Shown here piece after piece: positions 1 to 8,863 of a stretch of DNA of 64,000 bases. A program made the position numbers and the translations under genes. This stretch comes from Betaproteobacteria bacterium. Lineage in GTDB: Bacteria > Pseudomonadota > Gammaproteobacteria > Burkholderiales > Rhodocyclaceae. Below the pieces are notes generated by a model. It had not been told where the DNA came from. It did no database searches and saw nothing but the letters and a program-made list of their open reading frames with translations. Where the stretch lies: positions 62,001 through 126,000 of the forward strand of contig JACQYB010000037.1 of NCBI GenBank assembly GCA_016208415.1. Direction: 5' to 3'. The number at the start of each line of letters is the position of its first letter. The first letter of the stretch is position 1.

Positions 1-21
1 ATAACCGGGGAGACCAAAACA

Positions 22-1329
22 ATGACCATTGATCGCAGAGACTTTCTCCGCCTCCTGGGTGCAGGCGCCGGAGCAGGCGCCCTCTATGGGTGCGCGACCC
101 CCGGCGGCGCGCCAGCGGTAGGCTCGTCCAAGGAACTCATGCCCAAGACCGGCCGGCGCGTGGTGGTGGTGGGCGGCGGCTACGGCGGCACCATCGCCGC
201 CAAGTACATCCGCATGATGGACAAGTCCATCGAGGTGGTGCTGATCGAGCGCAATGACCACTTCGTGTCCTGCCCGTTCAGCAATCTCTACATCGGCGGC
301 ATCATCAAGGACCTGACACCCCTGACCATCCGTTACGACAAGCTGGTGGCCAACCATGGTGTCAAGTTCGTGCAGGCGGAAGTCACGGCCGTCGACCCCG
401 CGGCCAAGACCGTGGTCACCTCCCAGGGCACACTCAAGTACGACCGTCTCATCCTGTCCCCGGGCATCGACTTCCGCCTGGGCGAGGTGAAGGGCTACGA
501 CGCGGCGGCCATGGAAATCATGCCCCACGCCTGGAAGGCCGGCCCGCAGACGGTGCTGCTCAGGAAGCAGCTCGAAGCCATGAAGGACGGCGGCACCGTG
601 GTGATGAGCGCACCCCTGGCGCCCTACCGCTGCCCCCCCGGCCCCTACGAGCGGGCGAGCATGATCTCCTTCTACCTCAAGCACCACAAGCCGAAGTCGA
701 AGCTGATCCTGCTGGACGCCAACCCCGACGTGGCATCGAAGGGTCCCCTGTTCAAGAAGGGCTGGAAGGACAACTACGCCAGCATCTTCCAGTACATGCC
801 CGCCAAGAAGGTCACCGAGGTCAATGCCAGTTCCAGGTCCGTTCTGATCGAAGGCATTGACGAAGTCAAGGGCGACGTGGTGAACGTGATCCCGCCGCAG
901 CGTGCGGGGCACATCGCCGTCGCCGCGGGGCTCGTGGGCGACGACAAGAACTGGTGCCCGGTCAACGCCACGACCTTCGAGTCCACCAAGCACAAGGACA
1001 TCCATGTCATCGGTGATGCGTGCATCGCCGGCGCCATGCCCAAGTCCGGCTATTCGGCCAATTCCGAGGCCAAGGTCTGTGCCACCAACGTGGTCGCCCT
1101 GATGAACGGCAAGGAACCGGTGGAGTTGTCCGGCATCAACACCTGCTACAGCTACATCACCGACAAGGAAGCGATCAGTGTGGCGGGTGTTTACGCGGTC
1201 AAGGACGGCAAGATCATCGGCGTGCCGAACTCGGGCGGCGTCTCGCCGGGCGACTACTCACAGGCCAAGACGGAAGCAATCTATGCGGAGAGTTGGCTGA
1301 GGAACATCCTCACCGAGATGTCGACCTGA
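22..1329 (+). CDS. Flavocytochrome c sulfide dehydrogenase-type flavoprotein (FccB-like)
   Basis: FAD-dependent periplasmic oxidoreductase of the FccB/SoxF group (435 aa), expected to oxidise sulfide and pass electrons to a c-type cytochrome. It begins with a twin-arginine signal (RRDFLRLLG, residues 5-13), followed by a small-residue stretch ending in Cys near residue 24. The FAD-binding GGGYGG motif is near residue 51. Two cysteines in contexts typical of the family's redox-active disulfide are seen: RCPPGPYER (Cys about 204) and NTCYS (Cys about 375). A GGGGAG ribosome site lies about 9 nt before the ATG. The cytochrome subunit is not downstream on the same strand; it may lie just left of the window. 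An inverted-repeat terminator follows. Family is clear; substrate (sulfide or another reduced sulfur species) is inferred. Confidence 0.88.
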   Translation: MTIDRRDFLRLLGAGAGAGALYGCATPGGAPAVGSSKELMPKTGRRVVVVGGGYGGTIAAKYIRMMDKSIEVVLIERNDHFVSCPFSNLYIGGIIKDLTPLTIRYDKLVANHGVKFVQAEVTAVDPAAKTVVTSQGTLKYDRLILSPGIDFRLGEVKGYDAAAMEIMPHAWKAGPQTVLLRKQLEAMKDGGTVVMSAPLAPYRCPPGPYERASMISFYLKHHKPKSKLILLDANPDVASKGPLFKKGWKDNYASIFQYMPAKKVTEVNASSRSVLIEGIDEVKGDVVNVIPPQRAGHIAVAAGLVGDDKNWCPVNATTFESTKHKDIHVIGDACIAGAMPKSGYSANSEAKVCATNVVALMNGKEPVELSGINTCYSYITDKEAISVAGVYAVKDGKIIGVPNSGGVSPGDYSQAKTEAIYAESWLRNILTEMST

Positions 1330-1375
1330 AATCCGCGGTCTCGAAATCGGTGCGCCCTCCCGGGCGCACCCGGGA

Positions 1376-1405
1376 AAAGCCCCGCCACGGCGGGGCTTTT
1401 TCGTT
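1376..1405. terminator. Bidirectional intrinsic terminator
   Basis: GC-rich hairpin (AAGCCCCGCC / GGCGGGGCTT) with a T-run on the plus strand and an A-run preceding it, between two convergent genes. It should end both the flavoprotein and the cytochrome c4 transcripts. Confidence 0.85.
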
Positions 1406-1446
1406 CCTGCCTGCGGCTCCGGGAACCCCGTTCCCGTACTTCGCCG

Positions 1447-2064
1447 CTACTGCAGCCCGCCGACATACACCGCCACCGCCCGCGTCTCCAGTTCGGTCAG
1501 CTTCGAGGCGATGGCATGCATGATGGCATTGTCGTTGGTGCGCTCGCGCTTGTTGAATTCCTTGAGCTGGTTTTCCAGGTAGGCCGGATGCTGCCCGGCC
1601 AGGCGTGGCAACTGGTGGGTGCCGTGGCCGGAAGGACCGTGGCACGAACCGCAGGCTGCCATCCCCGAGTAAGGATTGCCCTTCAGGTAGATGTAGCGGC
1701 CCACCGCGGCGAGATCCGCATCCCCGGGCTGCTTCGCGGCCGCCTTCTTGGCCCCGAAATAGGCTGCCAGCCCGGCAATCTCGTCATCCTTCAGGTCGGC
1801 GGCCTGGTCGGACATGGTGTCGCTCTTGCGCCGCCCGTCGCGGAAATCCTTCAACTGCTTGACCATGTAGTCCGGATGCTGCGCCGCCAGGCGGGGGAAT
1901 ACCGCGCTGGCGCTTTCGCCCTCCATGCCGTGGCACAGGGCGCAGCGCCCGGCGACGAGCTCATCCACGCGCTTCGCATCGGCGGCCAGGACGGACGACG
2001 TCACCCCCGCCAGGAGCCCGGCGGTCATCATCATGGGCAGCATCCGTGTGAGCGTCGCCTTCAT
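1447..2064 (-). CDS. Diheme cytochrome c4-type protein
   Basis: Periplasmic diheme cytochrome (205 aa) that carries electrons between the quinol-oxidising chain or periplasmic dehydrogenases and terminal oxidases or reductases. It has a cleavable signal peptide (residues 1 to about 27) and two heme sites, CALCH at 41-45 and CGSCH at 138-142, in two similar domains of about 90 residues each, the c4 layout. A GGAGGA ribosome site precedes the ATG. It is convergent with the flavoprotein at 22-1329. FccA subunits of flavocytochrome c also belong to the diheme c4 fold, so a partnership is conceivable, but the opposite orientation argues against a shared operon. Confidence 0.88.
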   Translation of the reverse strand: MKATLTRMLPMMMTAGLLAGVTSSVLAADAKRVDELVAGRCALCHGMEGESASAVFPRLAAQHPDYMVKQLKDFRDGRRKSDTMSDQAADLKDDEIAGLAAYFGAKKAAAKQPGDADLAAVGRYIYLKGNPYSGMAACGSCHGPSGHGTHQLPRLAGQHPAYLENQLKEFNKRERTNDNAIMHAIASKLTELETRAVAVYVGGLQ

Positions 2065-2099
2065 CTCGAAATCCTCCGCAAAGAAATGTCCCGTGGCCG

Positions 2100-2549
2100 T
2101 CAGGCCTTGCCGGTGCTGCCAAATCCGTTGTCGCCGCGATGGCTGGCCTCGAACTCGTCCACCACGTTGAACGCCACCTGCAGCACCGGCACCACCACCA
2201 GTTGCGCCAGACGCTCCAGCGGCTCCAGGGTGAATGGGTGATGGCCCCGGTTCCAGGTGGAGACGAAGATCTGGCCCTGATAGTCGGAATCGATCAGCCC
2301 CACCAGGTTGCCCAGCACGATGCCGTGTTTGTGGCCCAGGCCGGAGCGCGGCAGGATCATCGCCGCCAGCCCCGGGTCGGCGAGGTGGATGGCGATGCCC
2401 GAGGGCACCAGGCAGGTCTGCCCGGGCTCAAGCACCAGGGGCGCGTCGATGCAGGCGCGCAGATCCAGGCCTGCCGAACCCGGCGTGGCGTAGTGCGGCG
2501 GATGGTCCCGCAGGCGCGGGTCGAGGATGCGGATGTCGATGCGATGCAT
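2100..2549 (-). CDS. dut: dUTP diphosphatase
   Basis: Hydrolyses dUTP to dUMP and PPi, keeping uracil out of DNA and feeding dTMP synthesis. The protein is 149 aa, the usual length for the trimeric family. Conserved motifs appear in order: the N-terminal motif with [27 protein letters not shown], the ERLAQLV stretch, and the C-terminal glycine-rich GFGSTG that closes over the active site. The start (MHRIDIR) was chosen because it matches the usual family N-terminus; the frame stays open far upstream inside coaBC. It lies just downstream of coaBC on the same strand, a common dfp-dut arrangement. Confidence 0.95.
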   Translation of the reverse strand: MHRIDIRILDPRLRDHPPHYATPGSAGLDLRACIDAPLVLEPGQTCLVPSGIAIHLADPGLAAMILPRSGLGHKHGIVLGNLVGLIDSDYQGQIFVSTWNRGHHPFTLEPLERLAQLVVVPVLQVAFNVVDEFEASHRGDNGFGSTGKA

Positions 2550-2605
2550 GGGATGGGATCTGCGGTGCGGTGGATACGGTGGGGCTGCCCCGGTCGTAGC
2601 CCACC

Positions 2606-3835
2606 CTACACGGGTGCGCGGCGCGGCATCATCGCCGCGATGTGGGCGATGATGCGCCGCGCCACCTCCATTTTCGGCCCGGGCGGCAAGGGATGGCGGC
2701 CGGCATCGTCGAACAGCACCACGGTGCTGTCCTCCCGCCCCAGCGCCTCGTGCACCAGGTTGCCCACCACCAGGGGCAGGCCCTTGGCACGCCGCTTGGC
2801 CTCGGCGTAGGCGTCGAGGTTCTCGCTCTCGGCGGCGAAGCCCACGCACAACGGCCGATCCGGCCGCACCGCCACCTCGGCCAGGATGTCCGGATTGGCG
2901 ACGAGATCCAGTGTCAGGCGCGCCGCACCCTTCTTGATCTTGCGCACCGCGAATTCGGCCGGACGGAAGTCCGCCACCGCCGCCACGCCAATGAAGACGT
3001 CCTGACCCGCAAGCCGTTCCATTACAGCAGCGTGCATCTCGCGCGCCGTGGTCACATCGACGCGCCGCACGCCACGGGGCGCCGCCAGGGACACCGGCCC
3101 GCTCACCAGCGTCACCTGCGCGCCCGCTTCCGCCGCCGCCCGCGCCAGCGCGTACCCCATGCGCCCCGAGCTGGAGTTGGTCAGCCCGCGCACCGGGTCC
3201 AGCGGTTCGAAGGTGGGCCCGGCGGTGAGCAGCACGCGCCGCCCGGCCAGCAGCGCAGGCAGAAAGGCCGCGACGATGTCGTCCAACAGCTCTTCGGGCT
3301 CCAGCATGCGGCCCATGCCCGTCTCGCCGCAGGCTTGGTCGCCGCTGCCCGGACCCAGCACCACGACGCCGTCCTGGCGCAGCACGTCCATGTTGCGACG
3401 GGTGGCCGGGTTTTCCCACATCTGCACGTTCATGGCCGGCGCCACCAGCAGCGGGCAGTCGCGCGCCGCCCCCTCCACCCCGGCGCGCGGGCGGGCGAGG
3501 CATAGCGTGGTCAGCAGGTCATTGGCCAGCCCGTGGGCGATGCGGGCAAGGAAGTCGGCGCTGGCGGGCGCCACCACGATGGCGTCGGCATCGCGCGACA
3601 GCTCGATGTGCGCCATGTTGTTCGACGCGCGGGGATCCCAGAGGTCGGTCCACACCGGGTTGCCCGACAGCGCCTGGAAAGTCACCGGCGTGACGAAGCG
3701 CGCCCCGGCCCCGGTGAGCACCACCCGCACGCGGGCCCCCGCCTTGCCCAGCAGGCGCACCAGTTCCGCCGCCTTGTAGGCCGCCACGCCCCCGGTCACG
3801 CCGAGCGTGATGCATTTGCCATCGAGATCCGTCAT
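2606..3835 (-). CDS. coaBC: Bifunctional phosphopantothenoylcysteine decarboxylase / phosphopantothenate-cysteine ligase
   Basis: Two consecutive steps of coenzyme A synthesis in one cytoplasmic protein of 409 aa. The N-terminal CoaC half is an FMN flavoprotein with the GGVAAYK start, the active-site His in NNMAHIELS, a PAMN motif and the flexible-flap Cys in [12 protein letters not shown]. The C-terminal CoaB half carries [15 protein letters not shown] and the KIKK motif. The start chosen (MTDLDGK) puts the family's normal N-terminus first. It is divergent from radC with about 90 bp between them and is followed by dut on the same strand. The panB-panC-panD genes of the same pathway lie 20 kb to the right. 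Confidence 0.95.
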   Translation of the reverse strand: MTDLDGKCITLGVTGGVAAYKAAELVRLLGKAGARVRVVLTGAGARFVTPVTFQALSGNPVWTDLWDPRASNNMAHIELSRDADAIVVAPASADFLARIAHGLANDLLTTLCLARPRAGVEGAARDCPLLVAPAMNVQMWENPATRRNMDVLRQDGVVVLGPGSGDQACGETGMGRMLEPEELLDDIVAAFLPALLAGRRVLLTAGPTFEPLDPVRGLTNSSSGRMGYALARAAAEAGAQVTLVSGPVSLAAPRGVRRVDVTTAREMHAAVMERLAGQDVFIGVAAVADFRPAEFAVRKIKKGAARLTLDLVANPDILAEVAVRPDRPLCVGFAAESENLDAYAEAKRRAKGLPLVVGNLVHEALGREDSTVVLFDDAGRHPLPPGPKMEVARRIIAHIAAMMPRRAPV

Positions 3836-3926
3836 GCGCCTGCTAGAATCCGCCGCTGCCGATGCCATGAATTGTAACGGATGCGCCGTGTGCCCGCCGC
3901 GGCCCTCCACCCTGGAGCGACAACCC

Positions 3927-4604
3927 ATGCCCATCACCGACTGGCCCGAGGACGAACGCCCGCGCGAGAAGCTGCTGCGCCACGGCGCCGCCGTCCTGTC
4001 CGAGGCCGAACTGCTGGCCATCTTCCTGCGCGTGGGCATGAAGGGCAAGAGCGCCGTGGACCTGGCGCGGGAACTGCTCGGGCGCTTCGGCAGCCTCACC
4101 GGCCTGTTCAGCGCCACGGCACGGGAATTCGCCCAGGTGCCCGGCATGGGCGACGCCAAGTACGCACAGTTGCAGGCGGTGCTCGAACTCGCCCGGCGCA
4201 CCCTGCGCGAGGAACTGGCCGCCGGCATCGCGCTTTCCTCGCCCCAGGCGGTGCGCGACTACCTGCGCCTGTGGCTGGGACGGCTGCCCTACGAGGTCTT
4301 CGCCGTGCTGCTGCTGGATGCCCAGAACCGCCTCGTGCGCGCCGACGAACTGTTCCGCGGCACCCTCACCCAGACCAGCGTCTATCCGCGGGAAGTGGTC
4401 AAGCTGGCGCTCCACCACAATGCCGCCGGGGTCATCCTGGCGCACAACCACCCGTCCGGCGTGGCCGAGCCCAGCCGCGCCGACGAGGCCCTCACCCAGG
4501 CCCTGAAGCAGGCCCTGGCGCTGGTGGACGTGCGGGTGCTGGACCATTTCATCGTCGCCGGCAGCCACGCCCCGCTGTCATTCGCGGAACGGGGTCTGCT
4601 GTGA
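3927..4604 (+). CDS. radC: RadC family JAMM-domain DNA repair protein
   Basis: Protein of 225 aa with an N-terminal helix-hairpin-helix-like region ([12 protein letters not shown]) and a C-terminal JAB1/MPN metalloprotease-like domain with HNHPSG around residues 173-178. Historically called DNA repair protein RadC; the biochemical role is not settled. The start [17 protein letters not shown] is the characteristic RadC N-terminus, so the in-frame upstream extension is rejected. It sits directly before rpmB-rpmG, an arrangement common in proteobacteria. Confidence 0.92.
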   Translation: MPITDWPEDERPREKLLRHGAAVLSEAELLAIFLRVGMKGKSAVDLARELLGRFGSLTGLFSATAREFAQVPGMGDAKYAQLQAVLELARRTLREELAAGIALSSPQAVRDYLRLWLGRLPYEVFAVLLLDAQNRLVRADELFRGTLTQTSVYPREVVKLALHHNAAGVILAHNHPSGVAEPSRADEALTQALKQALALVDVRVLDHFIVAGSHAPLSFAERGLL

Positions 4605-4669
4605 TGTGCCATGCCGGCAAGGGCCGCGCGTTGCGCGCTGCCTGCCTCGCGATCACAGGCACACCGGCC

Positions 4670-4699
4670 TTGCGGGCCGTGCCCGCGCTCCCGTATAAT
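4670..4699 (+). promoter_or_regulatory. Sigma-70 promoter for rpmB-rpmG
   Basis: A perfect TATAAT -10 at 4694-4699 and TTGCGG as -35 at 4670-4675, separated by 18 bp, lie just after radC. This gives a leader of about 20 nt before the rpmB ATG. Confidence 0.75.
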
Positions 4700-4728
4700 C
4701 CCCGGCTTTGCTGAATCTGGAGCACGAG

Positions 4729-4965
4729 ATGGCCCGAGTATGTCAAGTCACCGGAAAGGCGCCGATGGTCGGGAACCACGTCTCCCATGCCAACAACAAG
4801 ACCAAGCGTCGGTTTCTGCCCAACCTGCACTATCGCCGCTTCTGGGTGGAGTCCGAGAACCGCTGGGTGCGCCTGCGCGTATCCGGGGCCGGTCTGCGCA
4901 CCATCGACAAGAACGGCATTGATGCCGTGCTGGTGGACCTGCGCGGCCGCGGCGAGAAGATCTGA
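4729..4965 (+). CDS. rpmB: 50S ribosomal protein L28
   Basis: Large-subunit ribosomal protein of 78 aa, the usual proteobacterial length. It starts [16 protein letters not shown] and continues with the family's [10 protein letters not shown] and [14 protein letters not shown] stretches. The ATG is preceded by GGAG at 4719-4722; an in-frame TTG seven codons earlier lies too close to the promoter to be preferred. It forms an operon with rpmG after a 39-nt gap. The CxxC zinc pair of some L28 proteins is absent. Confidence 0.97.
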   Translation: MARVCQVTGKAPMVGNHVSHANNKTKRRFLPNLHYRRFWVESENRWVRLRVSGAGLRTIDKNGIDAVLVDLRGRGEKI

Positions 4966-5004
4966 GCACCCCAAACGGGTGCGTTGCAACTGAGGAACTG
5001 AACC

Positions 5005-5172
5005 ATGGCCAAAGGCGGACGTGAAAAGATCAAGCTGGTGTCCAGCGCCGGCACCGGTCACTTCTACACCACCTCGAAGAACAAGCGCACCACGCCGGAA
5101 AAACTCGAATTCATGAAGTTCGATCCCAAGGCGCGCAAGCACGTCCCGTACAAGGAAACGAAGCTGAAGTAG
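5005..5172 (+). CDS. rpmG: 50S ribosomal protein L33
   Basis: Ribosomal protein of 55 aa, [14 protein letters not shown] at the start and [11 protein letters not shown] at the end, typical of the zinc-free (cysteine-less) L33 form. It is preceded by TGAGGA in the intercistronic gap and is co-transcribed with rpmB. An intrinsic terminator follows within 60 nt. Confidence 0.97.
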   Translation: MAKGGREKIKLVSSAGTGHFYTTSKNKRTTPEKLEFMKFDPKARKHVPYKETKLK

Positions 5173-5223
5173 CCCTTCCTTCCGGGCCGGGAGAGCGGCA
5201 GCGGGCGCTGTCGCAGTAACGCA

Positions 5224-5250
5224 AGAACCCGCCATGTGGCGGGTTTTTTG
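5224..5250 (+). terminator. Intrinsic terminator after rpmG
   Basis: Hairpin AACCCGCC-atgt-GGCGGGTT followed by six T residues, ending the rpmB-rpmG transcript. Confidence 0.88.
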
Positions 5251-5343
5251 TTGTCCCTCCGGATCGTGGCTGGTGAGACGGCACGCTCCGTCGAGACTCG
5301 CAATCCGCCGCTCCCGGTCGCGACGCGCGCGGGACTCCGCCGC

Positions 5344-6513
5344 TCATGCCGCGTAGCTGCGCAAGCGCGCAGCAAACTCCTGCAACTGGGCAATGCCGCT
5401 GGCCTCGGCGCGGTGGCACCAGTCCTGCAACTGCCTGAGCAACTGCTCACGCGAGGCCGTGGAGCGCTGCCACAACGCCACCAGCTCGCAGCGCATGGAA
5501 TAGACGGTGGCCAACCGCGCGCTCTTTTCCAGGACCGACTGCAGTTTCGCCTTGTCCGCCGCCGGCAGATCCTTCGCATCACGCGCCAGCCATTGCTTGA
5601 GGGGGGCCAGTTGCTGCGCGTCCAGGGACGCGCGCAGCCGCGACACCTCCTCGCGGTAGATCTCCCCCAGCGACTTCATGTAGCGGCGCATGACATCGTA
5701 GCGATGGGTGATCACGGCCTGCAGCGTATCCAGATCGGCAACCTGGGCCGCCGCGCGGAACCGCGGCCGCGGGATCACCTTTTTGGCCCGCGCCAGGCCC
5801 AGCGCCTGGAGCAGGCGGATGTACATCCAGCCGATGTCGAACTCGTACCACCGCGCCGACAGCTTGGCCGAAGTGGCGAAGGCGTGGTGGTTGTTGTGCA
5901 GTTCCTCGCCGCCAATGAGGATGCCCCACGGGAAGATATTGGCGGAGGCATCGGCGCAGTCGAAGTTGCGGTAGCCCCAGAAATGACCGATGCCGTTGAT
6001 CACGCCCGCCGCCCAGAACGGGATCCACACCATCTGCACGCACCAGATCAGCACCCCCGGCACAAGCCCGAACAGCACCACATCTGCCAAAGCCATCACG
6101 ACAATGCCCCACTTGTGCGACGGCGTGTAGATGTTTCGTTCCAGCCAGTCGTCCGGCGTACCGTGGCCGTAACGCTTCATGGTCTCCCGGTTGCGTGATT
6201 CCTTCACGTACAAGAACACCCCGCCCCACAACACCCGGTTGATGCCCAGCACCCGGGGGCTGTGGGGATCATCGGCGGTCTCGCACCGTGCATGGTGCTT
6301 GCGGTGGATGGCCGCCCATTCGCGGGTGATCATGCCGGTGGTGAGCCACAGCCACAGGCGGAAAAAGTGGCTGGGCAGCGGATGCAGTTCCAGCGCCCGA
6401 TGGGCCTGATGGCGGTGCAGGAAGATGGTCACGGAAGCGATGCTGACGTGGGTCAGCCCCAGCGCCACCAGCACATACCCCCACCACGGCAAGTCGAATA
6501 CTCCGGCATACAT
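5344..6513 (-). CDS. Membrane fatty acid desaturase (acyl-CoA delta-9 type)
   Basis: Integral-membrane di-iron desaturase of 389 aa that introduces a double bond into acyl chains, adjusting membrane fluidity. The three histidine boxes are complete: HRHQAH (33-38), HRKHH (70-74) and HNNHH (206-210). Hydrophobic segments occupy about residues 10-32, 48-65, 135-155 and 155-175. The C-terminal 120 residues after the last box are hydrophilic and helical, longer than in minimal desaturases, and unassigned. The start MYAGVFDLPWWG places the first helix at the N-terminus; the open frame upstream looks non-coding. It stands alone between convergent rpmG and mscS-like genes. Confidence 0.9.
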   Translation of the reverse strand: MYAGVFDLPWWGYVLVALGLTHVSIASVTIFLHRHQAHRALELHPLPSHFFRLWLWLTTGMITREWAAIHRKHHARCETADDPHSPRVLGINRVLWGGVFLYVKESRNRETMKRYGHGTPDDWLERNIYTPSHKWGIVVMALADVVLFGLVPGVLIWCVQMVWIPFWAAGVINGIGHFWGYRNFDCADASANIFPWGILIGGEELHNNHHAFATSAKLSARWYEFDIGWMYIRLLQALGLARAKKVIPRPRFRAAAQVADLDTLQAVITHRYDVMRRYMKSLGEIYREEVSRLRASLDAQQLAPLKQWLARDAKDLPAADKAKLQSVLEKSARLATVYSMRCELVALWQRSTASREQLLRQLQDWCHRAEASGIAQLQEFAARLRSYAA

Positions 6514-6709
6514 GAATTCGCTTCCCTTCCCTGAGGCCCTCGCGGGCCAATGTCGGCGCGTCCCCCAGCAGATCCGGCCAGCACCGCATTCCGCGGCACA
6601 CCCGATGCCGCAGACGGCCCGTCGGCCCCCCGGCGGAGTCAACACGAGGCGCGAAGTTTAAGCCATTTCCTTCAGGCTTCAAGAAAGCAGCCCGGGGAGA
6701 TTTCCAGGC

Positions 6710-8005
6710 TCAGGACGACGCAGCCGGGGCGGCCGGCGACACGATGCGCACCTCGCGCTGCGGATAGGGGATCTCCACCCCGGCATCGCGGAACGCCCGC
6801 CAGATGGCCAGGCTGATGTCGGAGCGCACGTTCTGCGTGCCCTCCTGCGGATCCGCGATCCAGAAACCCACCTCCAGGTCCATGCCGCTGTCGGCGAAGG
6901 CTGCCAGATAACCCCGGGGCGCGGGGTCCGCCAGCACCCGGGGGTGGGCTCGCGCAGCGTCTTCCAGGATGCGAAGCACCGCGGGCACGTCGGAACCATA
7001 GCTCACCTGCACCTTCAGCCCCACCCACACCCGTGGATCGGAGTAGGACTCGTTGAGCACCACGGAGCCCACCAGCACCTCGTTGGGCACGATGTGCTCG
7101 ACGCCGTTCAAGCCCCGCAACACCGTGTAGCGCGTCGTGATGCGGGTAACCTGGCCGCGGTGGTTGTCCACGGCGATCATGTTGCCGATACGGATGGAAC
7201 GGTCGAGCAGGATGATGAAGCCCGACACGTAGTTGCTGGCGATCTTCTGCAGACCCAAGCCCAGCCCCACGCCGAGGGCGCCGCCGAACACGTGCAGCGT
7301 GGTGAGATCCACCCCCACCATTTGCAGGCTGACCAGCCCGCCCACCACCAGCAGCAGCGCCCGCGCCGCCCGGGAGAGGACCACCTGCAGGCTGGAATCC
7401 AGCGTTGCGGAAGCCATCAGCCGCGTCTCCACCACCCGCCCGATCCACAACGCGATCAACAGCGCCGCGGCCACCGTCACGCCGCCCCACAGCAACGCCC
7501 ACACGGAGATCCGCGTGCGACCGATGACCAGCGCGGACTGCTCCAGCGCGTCGACGACGCCGTCCAGCAAGCCGCTGATGTGTAACGCCACCACCAGCCA
7601 AACGAACAGCGCCAGACTGCGCTCCAGGGCCTTCAGCCAGGGCAGAGCGGGGAATAGCGAGCGCAGCCCGTAGGCCAGCAGCCGGATGACGGCGAACGCC
7701 AGCAGCAGCGGCACGGCCAGCGTCAGCAGGTGCGCCGGCGAGTACCCTGCGACGGCAAGCCGGCAGCCCGCCACCAGCACCAGGGCCAGCATGGGAAAGA
7801 TCAGGCGCCTGAGCCCGCCGCGGCCGAGGCGCACCGCCGCGCTGGAAGGCACCTCCTGCGCCGCCGCCACGTGCCGCAGGCGATGCGCCACGCCGGCAGC
7901 AATGATCAGGCTCACGGCGAGGAGGACCGCATCCAGCGCGCCCCCCGGCGTGAGAAGGTAGACATCCAGGCGACTCAGGGTTGCTGCGAGCTTGGAGGAA
8001 ATCAT
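6710..8005 (-). CDS. Mechanosensitive ion channel family protein (MscS type)
   Basis: Inner-membrane protein of 431 aa, larger than E. coli MscS. Several hydrophobic segments fill residues 1 to about 190. The MscS pore helix and beta domain follow: VFGGALGVGLGLGLQKIASN, then SGFIILLDRSIRIGNMI and TRYTVLRGLNGVEHIVPN. Expected to act as an osmotic release valve or a related channel. Its start lies inside one arm of a 19-bp inverted repeat whose other arm is about 220 bp upstream. Confidence 0.9.
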   Translation of the reverse strand: MISSKLAATLSRLDVYLLTPGGALDAVLLAVSLIIAAGVAHRLRHVAAAQEVPSSAAVRLGRGGLRRLIFPMLALVLVAGCRLAVAGYSPAHLLTLAVPLLLAFAVIRLLAYGLRSLFPALPWLKALERSLALFVWLVVALHISGLLDGVVDALEQSALVIGRTRISVWALLWGGVTVAAALLIALWIGRVVETRLMASATLDSSLQVVLSRAARALLLVVGGLVSLQMVGVDLTTLHVFGGALGVGLGLGLQKIASNYVSGFIILLDRSIRIGNMIAVDNHRGQVTRITTRYTVLRGLNGVEHIVPNEVLVGSVVLNESYSDPRVWVGLKVQVSYGSDVPAVLRILEDAARAHPRVLADPAPRGYLAAFADSGMDLEVGFWIADPQEGTQNVRSDISLAIWRAFRDAGVEIPYPQREVRIVSPAAPAASS

Positions 8006-8243
8006 CCTTGATTCCTCAGTTGAACGCGCCCGAGTGTGCGCCTGCCGGGTCGGCTGGCAAGGCGCGACGAGGCCGCGGGGCCGCCCCCCGCTTTGATGCG
8101 CAACGCCGCCAGACGGCCCGGCAGGCGCGCAATCGGGCGCGTAGCGGGCTCACCCATCCGGTGAGCGTGAGCGAAGGCACGGACCTCAAATTCCATGCGG
8201 CCTCCCGAGGGAAAATGAGCGGTCAACAGAGGAATCAAGGATC
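8000..8243. repeat. Inverted repeat flanking the mscS-like gene's upstream gap
   Basis: ATCCTTGATTCCTCaGTTG at 8002-8020 and its complement CAACaGAGGAATCAAGGAT at 8223-8241 pair with one mismatch across about 200 bp. The left arm contains the ribosome-site region of the channel gene. The DNA between the arms has no convincing gene. Confidence 0.6.
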
Positions 8244-8281
8244 ATGGCAGGACTCGGTCGATGCCCGTCGGCGCGTGACGA

Positions 8282-8863
8282 TCAGTGGAGCGGCATGTAC
8301 GGCGCGCCGGGCGCTTCGGCGTCGGCGCGGTGACGCAGCCAGTTGCGGTAGTAGGCCCGGGCCACCGCGGCGTTGTTGCGCAGGATGACCACGTTTTCGG
8401 CGTTGCGGGTGCGCGCCGAGAGCGTGAAGTTGAACGAACCGGTGGCCACGGCATTCGGCGCGTGGTGCGGATCGGCGATGATGATCTTGTTGTGGGCGGA
8501 GGCATAGCGCGTCTCCAGCATCACCGGGATGCCCGCAGCCGCCAGGCGCTGGATCTGGGACGCCCCACCCTTGGCGTTCATCCCGTGGTCGGCCAGCACC
8601 TCCACCCGCACGCCCCGCCGGTGGGCATCGATGAGGGCCTGGGCGATGGCGCGGCTCGTAAACAGGAAGGCCTGCACGTAGATTTCCCGCCGCGCCTGCG
8701 CGATCACCCGCCGCAGGGCGGCTTCGGCGTCGTCCCAGGGCTCGAAGGCCAGTTCCACCGTGCCCACTGCCGGTTGCGGTCCCGCGGCTGCGGCCTCGAA
8801 AGCACCCGCCGCACCGGGCAGCAGGGCCAACGCCCAGGCGACACACCAACTCGCCGTGCGCAT
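8282..8863 (-). CDS. Periplasmic phospholipase D-like (HKD) nuclease
   Basis: Protein of 193 aa with a signal peptide (residues 1 to about 21) and a single PLD active site, HNK then D (H124, K126, D131), followed by GSFNFTLSARTRNAEN. This is the size and layout of Nuc-type endonucleases, which dimerise to form one active site and hydrolyse phosphodiester bonds of DNA. Likely exported. Its ATG overlaps the stop of the upstream methyltransferase gene (TGATG), so the two are translationally coupled. The PLD family call is firm; the substrate is inferred. Confidence 0.85.
   Translation of the reverse strand: MRTASWCVAWALALLPGAAGAFEAAAAGPQPAVGTVELAFEPWDDAEAALRRVIAQARREIYVQAFLFTSRAIAQALIDAHRRGVRVEVLADHGMNAKGGASQIQRLAAAGIPVMLETRYASAHNKIIIADPHHAPNAVATGSFNFTLSARTRNAENVVILRNNAAVARAYYRNWLRHRADAEAPGAPYMPLH

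Noticed and set aside
8244-8327. 27-codon plus-strand mini-ORF preceded by GAGGAATCAAGG
   Set aside because: It runs antisense into the end of the PLD gene, and its ribosome site is only the mirrored copy of the channel gene's leader.
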